Of a stretch of 64,000 bases of DNA, positions 35,801-43,034 are shown piece after piece. The notes below the pieces were generated by a model. That model searched no databases. It was not told the DNA's origin and saw only the letters and a program-made list of their open reading frames with translations. The stretch comes from Hyphomicrobiales bacterium. Its GTDB lineage: Bacteria > Pseudomonadota > Alphaproteobacteria > Rhizobiales > Beijerinckiaceae. The position numbers and the translations under genes were made by a program. Where the stretch lies: NCBI GenBank assembly GCA_016716745.1, contig JADJVD010000001.1:496001-560000 (forward strand), read 5' to 3'. The number at the start of each line of letters is the position of its first letter. Position 1 is the first letter of the stretch.

Positions 35801-35935
35801 CCAGCGCGCGAGGATCTCGGGCTCGCGCTGGGGCAGGCCGGCGCGCATCGGAAAATCGGTCTTCGGCAGGTAAAGGGTCGCGGAATAGTCCGGGCCCGTG
35901 GCCTTCGCCTTGCCGGCTTGGGTCTTGTCGTTCAT
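32870..35935 (-). CDS. ileS: Isoleucyl-tRNA synthetase
   Basis: Charges tRNA-Ile. The 1021-residue enzyme has the HIGH motif in GPPYANGAIHIGHALNKI, an editing domain within residues 190-400 (TTPWTIPGNRAVAF), KMSKS in GQKMSKSLGNVVAPQ, and an anticodon-binding helical domain. At the C-terminus the usual zinc knuckle (CxxC twice) is degenerate: only RRCARSWK retains one cysteine and the second pair is replaced by VTPRDAQAL. ATG at 35935 is preferred over one 9 bases upstream. ribF lies upstream and lspA overlaps downstream. Confidence 0.97.
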   Translation of the reverse strand: MNDKTQAGKAKATGPDYSATLYLPKTDFPMRAGLPQREPEILARWAKNDLYRQLRQSGEGRPKFVLHDGPPYANGAIHIGHALNKILKDLVTRSQQMLGKDSNYVPGWDCHGLPIEWKIEETYRARGRNKDEVPVVEFRQECRAFAEHWLGVQREEFKRLGVTGDWDNPYQTMTFPAEATIAREIMKFAANGLLYRGSKPVMWSVVEKTALAEAEVEYDEHTSDTIWVAFPIRALTETAKTAAGKAAEQSGESADDIAAAGALADDLLAASVVIWTTTPWTIPGNRAVAFSKSIDYGLYRVTKAPEGNWAKAGQLYVLADRLASDVFKSAKVEAFERLRGVDPADVAWCAHPLAGAVPGYEFRVPVIAGDHVTDEAGAGFVHTAPSHGREDFDVWMASTRLIVERGVDPRIPHPVDEDGFYTKDAPGFEGGRVIDQNGKKGDANDRVIKALAESGHLIARGRMKHQYPHSWRSKKPIIFRNTPQWFIAMDQPIAKGFPAQGRTLREVALAEIGATRWVPASGENRINGMIANRPDWVVSRQRAWGVPIAVFVKKGGHEILVDDKVNARIVEAFMDEGADAWFKPGAAARFLGNEHDAAAYDKIDDVLDVWFDSGSTHAFTLEDPVAFPGLAGVRRMHDGGPDEVMYLEGSDQHRGWFHSSLLESCGTRGRAPYDVVLTHGFVLDGEGQKMSKSLGNVVAPQEVIAKSGADILRLWVAASDYSDDLRIGDEILGTFVEMYRKLRNTLRWMLGALAHFDEATRVAHADMPELERLILHRLSELDGTVREAYANFDYKKVVAALSLFMTSDLSAFYFDIRKDALYCDPPSSLRRRAALTVIEETFRRLATWLAPILAFTAEEAWLSRYPSETGSVHVETFPATPAQWRDEALAEKWRKIRRVRSVVTGALEIARANKAIGASLEAAPAVFIGDAQLAAALEGVDFAEVCITSGLTFAAGEAPAGAFALPEVPGVAVEVRKAEGRRCARSWKVSPDVGDDPAYPDVTPRDAQALRELGAPAQAPA

Positions 35936-36135
35936 CGGTCGCAATCGCTCTGGCGGATGGGGACGCGCGGGCGGTCGGCCCGGCGCAAATCTGGGGCGGC
36001 GTGGAGCATCCCGGCGCGCGGGCGCGCTTAGCGCGCTCAGTCGCGGGCCGGGCCGGTAATTCGCCGGAGCCGAAGGGCGTGAGCCGTCATGGCCCGCCTT
36101 CTAGCGGGATTTGCGCGCGCGATAAAGGCGCGGCG

Positions 36136-37104
36136 TCAGCAGGCGCGCAGAATCCGCCGCGCCTCATCCTCGTCCCGTCGCATCTGCACGATCAGCGCCT
36201 CGAGCGAACCGAACTTCGCCTCGGGGCGCAGGAAGGCGACAAAATCGACCTCGACCGTCCGGCCGTAGAGATCGCCGGAGAAATCGAACACGAAGACCTC
36301 CAGCAGCGGCGGCCCGTCGTCCACGGTCGGGCGCACGCCGAAGCTCGCCACGCCGTCGCGGCTCCTCCCGTCGATACGGATGCGCACCGCGTAGACGCCG
36401 TGGGCGAGGCGCGTCGAGGGGTCGAGGCGGATGTTGGCGGTCGGGAAGCCGAGCTTGCGGCCGAGTTTGGCCCCGTGCTCGACCTCGCCGACGATCAGAT
36501 AGGGATGGCCGAGCAGATCGGCGGCGCGGGCGACGTCGCCCGCCTCCAGCGCCCGCCGGATCAGGGTGGAGGACACCGCCTCGAGCGAGCCCTCCGCGTC
36601 GGCGGCGATCTTGTCGACGATCTCGACGGCGAAGCCCCTGGCCGCCCCTTGCGCGCGGAGGAAATCGGGCGTGCCCGCCCGCGCCTTGCCGAAGTGGAAA
36701 TCGTAGCCGACGACAACCCCGGAGACGGCGAGGCGGCGGACGAGAATTTCGTCCACGAACTCCTGCGCCGTCAGCCCGGCGAGCGCGGCGTCGAAGGTCA
36801 GGACGATCGCCCCCTCAAGGCCGAGGCGGGCCAGCGCCAGCGCCTTCGCGCCGGGGGGCGTCAGGCGGAAGATGACGGATTTTTTTGCAAAGTAATCAGA
36901 TGGATGCGGCTCGAAAGTGAGCGCCGCGCAGGGCTTGCCGAGATGGGCCGCCAAAGTCCGCGCGCGGGCGATCAGGCCGCGATGGCCGCGATGCACGCCG
37001 TCGAAATTGCCGATGGCGACGACCGCCCCGGCGAGCCCCTTGGGCGGGGCGAGCGGATCGGTCGCGACGACGAAGCCGCGGGCGAGGGCCTGCGGCAGGC
37101 TCAC
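36136..37104 (-). CDS. ribF: Bifunctional riboflavin kinase/FMN adenylyltransferase
   Basis: Makes FMN and FAD from riboflavin. The 322-residue protein has the FAD synthetase module with IGNFDGVHRGHRGLI near residue 28 and SSTLIRRAL, then the riboflavin kinase module (GRKLGFPTANIRLD, GVYAVRIRIDG, SFGVRPTVDDG, LLEVFVFDF). The start is GTG at 37104, sharing bases with the stop of the MaoC gene (GTGA). Order ribF-ileS-lspA is common in proteobacteria; here 200 bases with no recognised feature separate ribF and ileS. Confidence 0.96.
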   Translation of the reverse strand: MSLPQALARGFVVATDPLAPPKGLAGAVVAIGNFDGVHRGHRGLIARARTLAAHLGKPCAALTFEPHPSDYFAKKSVIFRLTPPGAKALALARLGLEGAIVLTFDAALAGLTAQEFVDEILVRRLAVSGVVVGYDFHFGKARAGTPDFLRAQGAARGFAVEIVDKIAADAEGSLEAVSSTLIRRALEAGDVARAADLLGHPYLIVGEVEHGAKLGRKLGFPTANIRLDPSTRLAHGVYAVRIRIDGRSRDGVASFGVRPTVDDGPPLLEVFVFDFSGDLYGRTVEVDFVAFLRPEAKFGSLEALIVQMRRDEDEARRILRAC

Positions 37105-37592
37105 GCCGGCGCCTTGTCCCCGGACGGGGCGGGCTTGTCTCCTGAGGGGGCTGGTCTCGGCTCCTTCGAGGGCACCATGACGGTCGCCTCGCCGTCGAGC
37201 ACGACCTTGCCGTCGACCGAGCACTCGCAATGCAGCTTCACGCGCTTGCCCTTCTCGGTCATCTCCATCACCTCGACGGAGATGAGGACGACGTCGCCGA
37301 TCTTCACCGGGCCTTTGAAATTCAGGGTCTGATGCAGATAGACCGCGCCGGGGCCCGGCAGCCGCGTGCCGAGAATCGCCGAGATGAGGCTCGCCGTGTA
37401 GAGCCCATGCGCGATGCGGCCGCCGAACCGCGTCTTGCGGGCGAAATGGTCCGACAGATGGATCGGATTGTGGTCGCCCGACAGGTTGGCGAAGCCGACG
37501 ACGTCGGAATTCATCACCGTCTTCATCAGCGTCTCGCGCATGCCGACGGCGAGATCCTCGAAATAATAGGTGGTGAACAGCGGGGCGCTCAT
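37101..37592 (-). CDS. MaoC-type (R)-specific enoyl-CoA hydratase family protein
   Basis: A 163-residue hot-dog fold hydratase. The hydratase-2 motif is SGDHNPIHLSDHFARKTRFG, with the catalytic Asp and His four residues apart, and GGRIAHGLYTASLIS follows. The final 25 residues are a Pro/Lys/Asp-rich tail with two PAPSGDK copies. ATG at 37592. Family members hydrate trans-2-enoyl-CoA in fatty acid breakdown or polyhydroxyalkanoate synthesis. It is translationally coupled to ribF, a link without evident metabolic logic, and divergent from rnhB. Confidence 0.9.
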   Translation of the reverse strand: MSAPLFTTYYFEDLAVGMRETLMKTVMNSDVVGFANLSGDHNPIHLSDHFARKTRFGGRIAHGLYTASLISAILGTRLPGPGAVYLHQTLNFKGPVKIGDVVLISVEVMEMTEKGKRVKLHCECSVDGKVVLDGEATVMVPSKEPRPAPSGDKPAPSGDKAPA

Positions 37593-37709
37593 CGGCCGGT
37601 CCTGCGAAAAGGCCCGCCTCCTGTGGCGAAGCGCCGCCCGCCTGTCAATGCGGCGGCCGGCGGGCGCAGGGCGCTTGCGCGGGCGCGGCGGCGCCGAAAT
37701 CATGCCGGC

Positions 37710-38339
37710 ATGAGCCGAATCGCCGGACCTGCCTTCACGCGCGAGCGCCGCCTGCTGAAGGCGGGGACATGGCCAGTCGCCGGCGTCGACGAGGTGGGGC
37801 GCGGGCCGCTGGCGGGGCCGGTCGTCGCCGCCGCCGTGGTGCTCGACCCGGCGTGGCCGCCGCGCGGGGTGGACGATTCCAAGGCGCTGACGGCGCAGCG
37901 GCGGGAGGAGCTGTTCGAGACGATCGCCGAGCGGGCGCTCGCCATCTCGATCGCCGCCTGCACGGTGGAGGAGATCAGCCGGCTGAACATTCGCGGCGCC
38001 TCGCTCTGCGCGATGTCGCGGGCGCTGGCGGGGCTTTGCCTCGCCCCCGTTCATGCGCTGATCGACGGGCGCGACGCGCCGGAGGACTGGCGCGGGCGCG
38101 CGACGCCCATCGTCGGCGGCGACGGCCTCTCGATGTCGATCGCGGCCGCCTCCATCGTCGCCAAGGTGACGCGCGACCGGATGATGACGCGGCTCGCCGC
38201 GCAACATCCCGAATACGGCTTCGAGCGGCACATGGGCTATGCGACGCAGGCCCATCGCGACGCCATCGGCCGGCACGGCCCCTGCCCGCATCACCGCATG
38301 AGCTTCGGGATTCTGGCGCAGTTCGCGCTCCCGCTCTGA
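37710..38339 (+). CDS. rnhB: Ribonuclease HII
   Basis: Removes ribonucleotides from DNA and RNA primers. The 209-residue protein has GVDEVGRGPLAGPVV (catalytic Asp and Glu), VDDSKALTAQRREEL, ALIDGRDAP and SIVAKVTRDRMM, all expected. ATG at 37710. It is divergent from the MaoC gene with 117 bases between. The HCCA isomerase follows after 53 bases. Confidence 0.96.
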   Translation: MSRIAGPAFTRERRLLKAGTWPVAGVDEVGRGPLAGPVVAAAVVLDPAWPPRGVDDSKALTAQRREELFETIAERALAISIAACTVEEISRLNIRGASLCAMSRALAGLCLAPVHALIDGRDAPEDWRGRATPIVGGDGLSMSIAAASIVAKVTRDRMMTRLAAQHPEYGFERHMGYATQAHRDAIGRHGPCPHHRMSFGILAQFALPL

Positions 38340-38392
38340 GCGTTTGCGAAGGCGCCGCCGATCTGCTCGGATACGCGCCGGGAGGCGCCGCC

Positions 38393-38995
38393 ATGGCAGG
38401 TCCGACGCTCGATTTCTGGTACGAATTCGCCTCGACCTATTCCTACCCCGCTGCGATGCGGATCGAGCGGCTGGCGGCCGAACGCGGCGTCGGCCTGCGC
38501 TGGCGGCCGTTCCTGCTCGGTCCGATTTTTCGGGCGCAGGGCTGGAGCGACACGCCGTTCAACGTGCTGCCCGCCAAGGGCGCCAACATGTGGCGCGACC
38601 TCGAACGCATCACGGCGTGGGACGGCCTGCCCTTCCGCCGGCCAGACCCGTTTCCGCAGCACAGCGTCCTCGCCGCGCGCACGGCGCTGGCGCTCGCCGA
38701 CGATGCGCGCCCGGCCTTCACGCGCGCGGTCTACGCGGCCGAATTCGGCGAGGGGAAACAGATCTCCGACCGCGCCGTGATCGCCGCCCTCCTCGCCGCG
38801 CAGGGGCACGATGCGGAGACGACGCTGGCGCGGGCCGAGTCGGGCGAAAACAAGGACCGGCTGAAGGCGCAGACGCAGATCGCCGTCGACGCCGGGGTCT
38901 ACGGCGCGCCCTCCTTCGTCGCGGCGGACGGCGAGTTGTTCTGGGGCAACGACCGGCTCGAGCAGGCGATCGACTGGGCGGCCGCGCGGGGCTGA
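38393..38995 (+). CDS. 2-hydroxychromene-2-carboxylate isomerase / DsbA-like
   Basis: A 200-residue kappa-class GST-like protein. It begins LDFWYEFASTYSYPAA, the strand with the catalytic serine position of HCCA isomerase (NahD), and shows VYGAPSFVAADGELFWGNDR, the cis-proline loop and glutathione contact region. GGAGG lies 7 bases before ATG 38393. The named reaction belongs to naphthalene breakdown, but no other aromatic pathway gene is here, and most bacterial homologues have unknown substrates. Confidence 0.87.
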   Translation: MAGPTLDFWYEFASTYSYPAAMRIERLAAERGVGLRWRPFLLGPIFRAQGWSDTPFNVLPAKGANMWRDLERITAWDGLPFRRPDPFPQHSVLAARTALALADDARPAFTRAVYAAEFGEGKQISDRAVIAALLAAQGHDAETTLARAESGENKDRLKAQTQIAVDAGVYGAPSFVAADGELFWGNDRLEQAIDWAAARG

Positions 38996-39035
38996 GCCAT
39001 TTGCGCCCCGGGCCCGGCTCGACTACGGCTTCGCC

Positions 39036-39818
39036 ATGGCCCTGCCCACGCTCTCTCCGGACGAAATCGAACGCTACGCGCGACACATCGTGCTTCCGGG
39101 GCTCGGCGGGCCGGGGCAGCAGCGGCTGAAGGCCGCGCGCGTGCTCGTCGTCGGCGCGGGCGGGCTCGGCTCGCCGCTGATCCAGTATCTGGCGGCCGCC
39201 GGCGTCGGCGCCATCGGCGTGGTCGACGACGACACCGTGTCGCTCTCCAACCTGCAACGGCAGGTCATCCACCGGACCGCCGATGTCGGGCGGCGCAAGG
39301 TCGAGAGCGCGGCGCAGGCGGCGAGCGCGATCAACCCGCATGTGAGCGTCGAGCCGATCGCGATGCGCCTCGACGCGGGCAACGCCCGCGCGTTGATCGA
39401 GGGCTACGACATCGTCGCCGACGGATCGGACAATTTTTCGACGCGCTATCTCGTCTCCGACACATGCTTTCATGCGCGCAAGCCGCTGGTGACGGCGGCG
39501 CTCGGGGCCTTCGACGCGACGCTGACGACGCTACGCCCGTTCGAGACGGGCGCGGACGGGACGCCGAACCCGACCTATCGCTGTCTGTTTCCGGAGGCGC
39601 CGCCGCCCGGAACCGTTCCGACCTGCGCGCAGGCGGGGGTGCTCGGCGCGCTCGCCGGCATGGTGGGCGCGATGATGGCGCTCGAGGTGACGCGGCAGAT
39701 CGTCGGCTTCGGAGACGGCCTCGTCGGCCGCCTGCTGATGATCGACGCGCGCGACTGGCGCTTCGAGACGCTCGACTACGCCTGGGATCCGGACAATCCG
39801 CTCAACGGTCGGCGCTGA
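39036..39818 (+). CDS. moeB: HesA/MoeB/ThiF-family E1-like adenylyltransferase
   Basis: A 260-residue enzyme that activates the C-terminus of a ubiquitin-like sulfur carrier (MoaD or ThiS). Motifs are YARHIVLPGLGGPGQQRL, the nucleotide loop VLVVGAGGLGSPLIQYLA, DDDTVSLSNLQRQVIHR, GSDNFSTRYLVSD and LFPEAPPPGTVPTCAQAGVLG. There is no rhodanese domain. MoeB and ThiF cannot be separated by sequence alone. The end overlaps a convergent open frame. Confidence 0.9.
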   Translation: MALPTLSPDEIERYARHIVLPGLGGPGQQRLKAARVLVVGAGGLGSPLIQYLAAAGVGAIGVVDDDTVSLSNLQRQVIHRTADVGRRKVESAAQAASAINPHVSVEPIAMRLDAGNARALIEGYDIVADGSDNFSTRYLVSDTCFHARKPLVTAALGAFDATLTTLRPFETGADGTPNPTYRCLFPEAPPPGTVPTCAQAGVLGALAGMVGAMMALEVTRQIVGFGDGLVGRLLMIDARDWRFETLDYAWDPDNPLNGRR

Positions 39819-40102
39819 CGCCGACATCGGCGGCGTGCGCATCCTCGACCGGCTTGCGCGTGTCCCAGAACCGGCCGCGCAGGCGCGGAGCGAGGAACCA
39901 GCCGACGGCCGCCGCGCGGCGGGGGGCGGCACGACGGCGATCTGCAGGCGACCGGGCGGCCGAGCCCTGGGCGACATTGGCGGCGTCGCCGACCGGGCGG
40001 GAGCCCGCATCGTCGGCCGCGGCGACGGCCTCCTGAACTGTGCGGCCGATGCGCGCGCTGGACGAGGAACGGCGCGCGGCTGCTGGTTCCGCCGTTCAAC
40101 AT
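39802..40102 (-). pseudogene. Short hypothetical reading frame without an in-frame start
   Basis: Downstream of ubiA on the minus strand an open frame of 97 codons ends at 39802-39804 and looks coding: TVQEAVAAADDAGSRPVGD, and WFLAPRLRGRFWDTRKPVED near the end. It contains no ATG, GTG or TTG. An ATG at 40102 lies in a different frame, one indel away. So either one base is lost or gained near 40095, or this is chance in high-GC DNA. It overlaps the moeB end by 17 bases. This is the only gene-like content in the 310 bases between moeB and ubiA. Confidence 0.4.
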
Positions 40103-40128
40103 ACTGATATATCGTGTGGAACCGGCGT

Positions 40129-41073
40129 TCAGACGGATCTGGCCAGCGCATCCGCGGCGAGACCCGCGAAGAACAGCAGCCCCGCGTCGCGATTGGAGCG
40201 AAACAGCATCAGCGCGGTCGGCGCGTCGGGCGCGGCGAGCTTGCGCGTCTGCCAGACCAGATGCAGCGCGAAGGCGCTGAGGCCGATCCACGACAGCGCG
40301 CCGGCGCCGGCGAGCCGCAGCGCGAGCGCCGCCGCGACGACGGTGAGCAGGTAGAGGATCGACACGCCCTCGCGCACGCGCGCGCCGAACAATCGCGCGG
40401 TCGACTTCACGCCCGCCGCCGGATCGTCGCGCGCGTCCTGCACGGCGTAGATCGTGTCGTAGCCGATGGTCCAGAAAATCGCCGCCGCGTAGAGCGCGAA
40501 GGCCGGGGCGGCGAGGGCGCCGCGCTCGACCGCCCAGCCCATCAGCCCGCCCCAGGCGAAGGCGAGGCCGAGCACCGCCTGCGGCCAGGAGGTGACGCGC
40601 TTGGCGAAAGGATAAACCGCGACGATGGCGAGCGAGGCGACGCCGACCATGATCGCGAAGCGATTGAACGACAGCAGAACCGCAAGCCCGACCAGCGCCT
40701 GCAACACGAGGAAGGCGCGCGCCGCGCCGAGGCTGGCGCGGCCGGAGGGCAGCGGACGGCCGCGCGTGCGCTCGACCTTGGCGTCGATCTCGCGGTCGAC
40801 GATGTCGTTGTAAGTCGAGCCCGCGCCGCGCATGGCGACCGCGCCGATCAGGAACAACACGAGATGAAGGACGTTCGGCCGCTCGCCCGCCGCCACGCTG
40901 GCGAGCGCGCTCGACCACCAGCAGGGCAGCAGCAGCAGCCACCAGCCGATCGGCCGGTCGAGACGGGCGAGCTGGACGAAAGGCAGCGCGGCGCGCGGCG
41001 CCAGGCGCTCGGCGAGATTGGCGGCCGGCGCGTCCGGCAGGCGGTGGCCCGCGCGCTGTGCGTCGCCGCTCAT
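40129..41073 (-). CDS. ubiA: 4-hydroxybenzoate polyprenyltransferase
   Basis: Attaches the polyprenyl chain to 4-hydroxybenzoate in ubiquinone synthesis. The 314-residue membrane protein has about nine hydrophobic segments and both aspartate-rich motifs: NDIVDREIDAKVERT and YDTIYAVQDARDDPAAGVKS. ATG at 41073 is chosen. A small secreted protein gene ends 7 bases upstream on the same strand. Confidence 0.95.
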   Translation of the reverse strand: MSGDAQRAGHRLPDAPAANLAERLAPRAALPFVQLARLDRPIGWWLLLLPCWWSSALASVAAGERPNVLHLVLFLIGAVAMRGAGSTYNDIVDREIDAKVERTRGRPLPSGRASLGAARAFLVLQALVGLAVLLSFNRFAIMVGVASLAIVAVYPFAKRVTSWPQAVLGLAFAWGGLMGWAVERGALAAPAFALYAAAIFWTIGYDTIYAVQDARDDPAAGVKSTARLFGARVREGVSILYLLTVVAAALALRLAGAGALSWIGLSAFALHLVWQTRKLAAPDAPTALMLFRSNRDAGLLFFAGLAADALARSV

Positions 41074-41080
41074 CGTGCGG

Positions 41081-41545
41081 TCAGAGCGGGCCGGTCGGCA
41101 TCCGCTGCACCTGCGGGCCACCGCCGTTGCGCGCCTGCGCCTCGGCCGCGGCGCGCGCCTTCTTCATCTGCACGGCGACGTTGCAGGCCTGCGCGGCGAT
41201 CTGCCCTGTGCGCCCGGCCGTCTTGCGCAGGGTGTCGATGGCCTGATCGGGGACCGAGCACCAGTCCTTGTTTTTGACCATGTAGTCGAGCAGCGTGCGC
41301 TCGGAGGCGGCGAGCGAGCGCAGGCGCGGGCAGGCCTGGCCGGGATCGATCTTCGCCTTGCCGCCGCGCGACAGGGCGTTGAGGCTCTTCACCTGCGCAT
41401 CGCGCGCGCTCTGGAGCTTGGTGAAGTCCTCCTGGCAGGTCGACTGCGCGAGGGACGATCCGGCCGACGCGGCCAGCGCGGCAGCCGCAACCCCGATGGA
41501 CAGCGCGATGGCGCGCCAGTTTTCACCCGTCGACATGGCCTGCAT
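41081..41545 (-). CDS. Secreted hypothetical protein with four cysteines
   Basis: A 154-residue exported protein with a signal peptide (RAIALSIGVAAAALAASAGS, cleavage near LAQ-ST). The mature part is helical and has four cysteines (STCQEDF, QACPRL, DWCSVP, AACNVA in order, the last as QACNVA), enough for two disulfides. The tail is Gln/Arg/Ala-rich. I do not recognise a named domain; similar small proteins sit beside ubiA/rsmE in related bacteria as far as I recall. ATG at 41536 is an alternative start. It is divergent from rsmE. Confidence 0.7.
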   Translation of the reverse strand: MQAMSTGENWRAIALSIGVAAAALAASAGSSLAQSTCQEDFTKLQSARDAQVKSLNALSRGGKAKIDPGQACPRLRSLAASERTLLDYMVKNKDWCSVPDQAIDTLRKTAGRTGQIAAQACNVAVQMKKARAAAEAQARNGGGPQVQRMPTGPL

Positions 41546-41713
41546 GATCCCGTTCCGCCGCGCATCCCCGCCCGCTCCTTAGCAAGGCGGGCTTCGACAC
41601 GGCAAGTTCACACTCACATCGCCAGCAAAAAGCGGCGCGGGCATGGCGGGCGGCGCCCTTGCCTTGGCCCGGCGCGCCGGGCTAGGCCTCGCCCGTTCCT
41701 GCGGAGACGACCC

Positions 41714-42502
41714 TTGGCGCGTTACGATTTCTCCGGCCAGCGCCTGTTCGTCGACGCGCCGCTCGCAGCGGGCGCGCGGGCGGAGCTGACGCGCGAGCAA
41801 TTCTCCTACCTCACGACCGTGCTGCGCCTCGGCGAGGGGGCGCGACTGCTCGTCTTCAACGGACGCGACGGGGAATGGGAGGCGCGGCTGACGCTCGCCT
41901 CGCGCAAGAGCGGCGGCCTCGCCGTCGAGGCGCGGACGCGAGCGCAGGAGGGGGGCGCCGACCTGCACCTTCTGTTCGCCCCGCTGAAGCACGCACGGCT
42001 CGACTACATGGCGCAGAAGGCGGTGGAGATGGGCGCGAGCCGGCTCGCCCCGGTGATGACCCGGCGCACGCAGGCCGCGCGCGTCAATCTCGAGCGTCTG
42101 CGCGCCAACGCCGTCGAGGCGGCCGAGCAATGCGGCGTGCTGACGATTCCCGAGGTGATCGCCGATCAGCCCCTGCCCGCCGCGCTCGCCGCGCTTGCGC
42201 CCGAGCGGCTGCTGATCTTCTGCGACGAGGACGCGGAGGTCGCCGATCCCTGCGCCGCGCTCGACGCCAGCGGCGCGGCGGGGCGCCCGCTCGCCGTGCT
42301 GATCGGCCCCGAAGGCGGCTTCGATCCGGCGGAGCGGGAAATGCTGATCGCCCGCCCGAACGCGCTGCGCCTGTCGCTCGGGCCGCGCATCCTGCGCGCC
42401 GACACGGCCGCCGTCGCCGCGCTGGCGCTGGTGCAGGCGCGCCTCGGCGACTGGCCGCGACGGGCAGGTGCGGCGCAGAGGCGCGGGCCATCCGAAGCGT
42501 GA
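41714..42502 (+). CDS. rsmE: 16S rRNA (uracil(1498)-N(3))-methyltransferase
   Basis: Methylates U1498 of 16S rRNA. The 262-residue SPOUT protein starts with the PUA-like part (ARYDFSGQRLFVDAPL; LRLGEGARLLVFNG) and carries the knot motifs AVEMGASRLAPVMTRR, LIGPEGGFDPAERE and SLGPRILRADTAAVAAL. The start is TTG at 41714 with GGAGAC upstream; no ATG fits the known N-terminus. Confidence 0.95.
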   Translation: MARYDFSGQRLFVDAPLAAGARAELTREQFSYLTTVLRLGEGARLLVFNGRDGEWEARLTLASRKSGGLAVEARTRAQEGGADLHLLFAPLKHARLDYMAQKAVEMGASRLAPVMTRRTQAARVNLERLRANAVEAAEQCGVLTIPEVIADQPLPAALAALAPERLLIFCDEDAEVADPCAALDASGAAGRPLAVLIGPEGGFDPAEREMLIARPNALRLSLGPRILRADTAAVAALALVQARLGDWPRRAGAAQRRGPSEA

Positions 42503-42543
42503 ACGGCGGTCACAGCCACGATGTCGCCTTGATTGGACTGTGG

Positions 42544-42903
42544 ATGGGGGCGATGGCGTTGCGCACCTTCCTCGATTCGACCGACCTGCCGCGGCTTTGC
42601 CTGGCCGGGGCGCTTGGCTTCGCCGGCGCGCTGGCGGCGGCCTGCGCTCCCGCCGCGGCGAACGACCGCGCCGGCGCGGGGATGTGCGCGGCCTACGGCC
42701 CGGGTTTCGCGCCGCTCGCCGGAACCGGCGCCTGCGTGAAGATCGGCGGCCGGGTGCGCGTCGATTTCGGCGCCATCGGTGGGGACTGGCGCGTCGCGCC
42801 GCAGGCGGGCGCCTCGATGGGCCCGGCCTTCGCGCCGGCGCCGGCGCCGCATCCGCTCGCCGACCCGTCGCATCTGCGCGTGCGCCCGGCCCGCAACTTC
42901 TGA
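42544..42903 (+). CDS. Small secreted protein carrying only the porin N-terminal motif
   Basis: A 119-residue protein with a signal sequence (LCLAGALGFAGALAAACAPA, cleavage near AAA-ND). The mature part begins MCAAYGPGFAPLAGTGACVK then IGGRVRVDFG. This closely follows the start of Rhizobiales porins of the Porin_2 family (C-x-x-YG-x-GF-x-x-x-x-GT-x-x-C-x-KIGGRVR). In a porin about 300 residues of barrel follow; here only about 40 Pro/Ala-rich residues remain before the stop. ATG at 42544 is likely, or 42553. Could be a porin remnant or a free-standing domain with its own role. Confidence 0.65.
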   Translation: MGAMALRTFLDSTDLPRLCLAGALGFAGALAAACAPAAANDRAGAGMCAAYGPGFAPLAGTGACVKIGGRVRVDFGAIGGDWRVAPQAGASMGPAFAPAPAPHPLADPSHLRVRPARNF

Positions 42904-43034
42904 TCCCGACGCCGTCGATCCGCCACGCGCCCGCATGGCTGCGCGGCGTGCGCTCATGCTCTCTTGCCCTTCCGGCCGAGGCGCGCGCATGGTGCGGCGC
43001 CGGCAAGAGCCGGGGCGACGACAAGGGGCGGACG

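Noticed and set aside
33317..36031. A 904-codon plus-strand frame
   Set aside because: It is antisense to ileS, which has intact HIGH and KMSKS motifs; no domain is visible in the antisense product.
35936..36135. Possible leader RNA or T-box before ileS
   Set aside because: The 200 bases between ribF and ileS show no T-box sequence, which would also be unexpected in an alphaproteobacterium, and no strong stem-loop.
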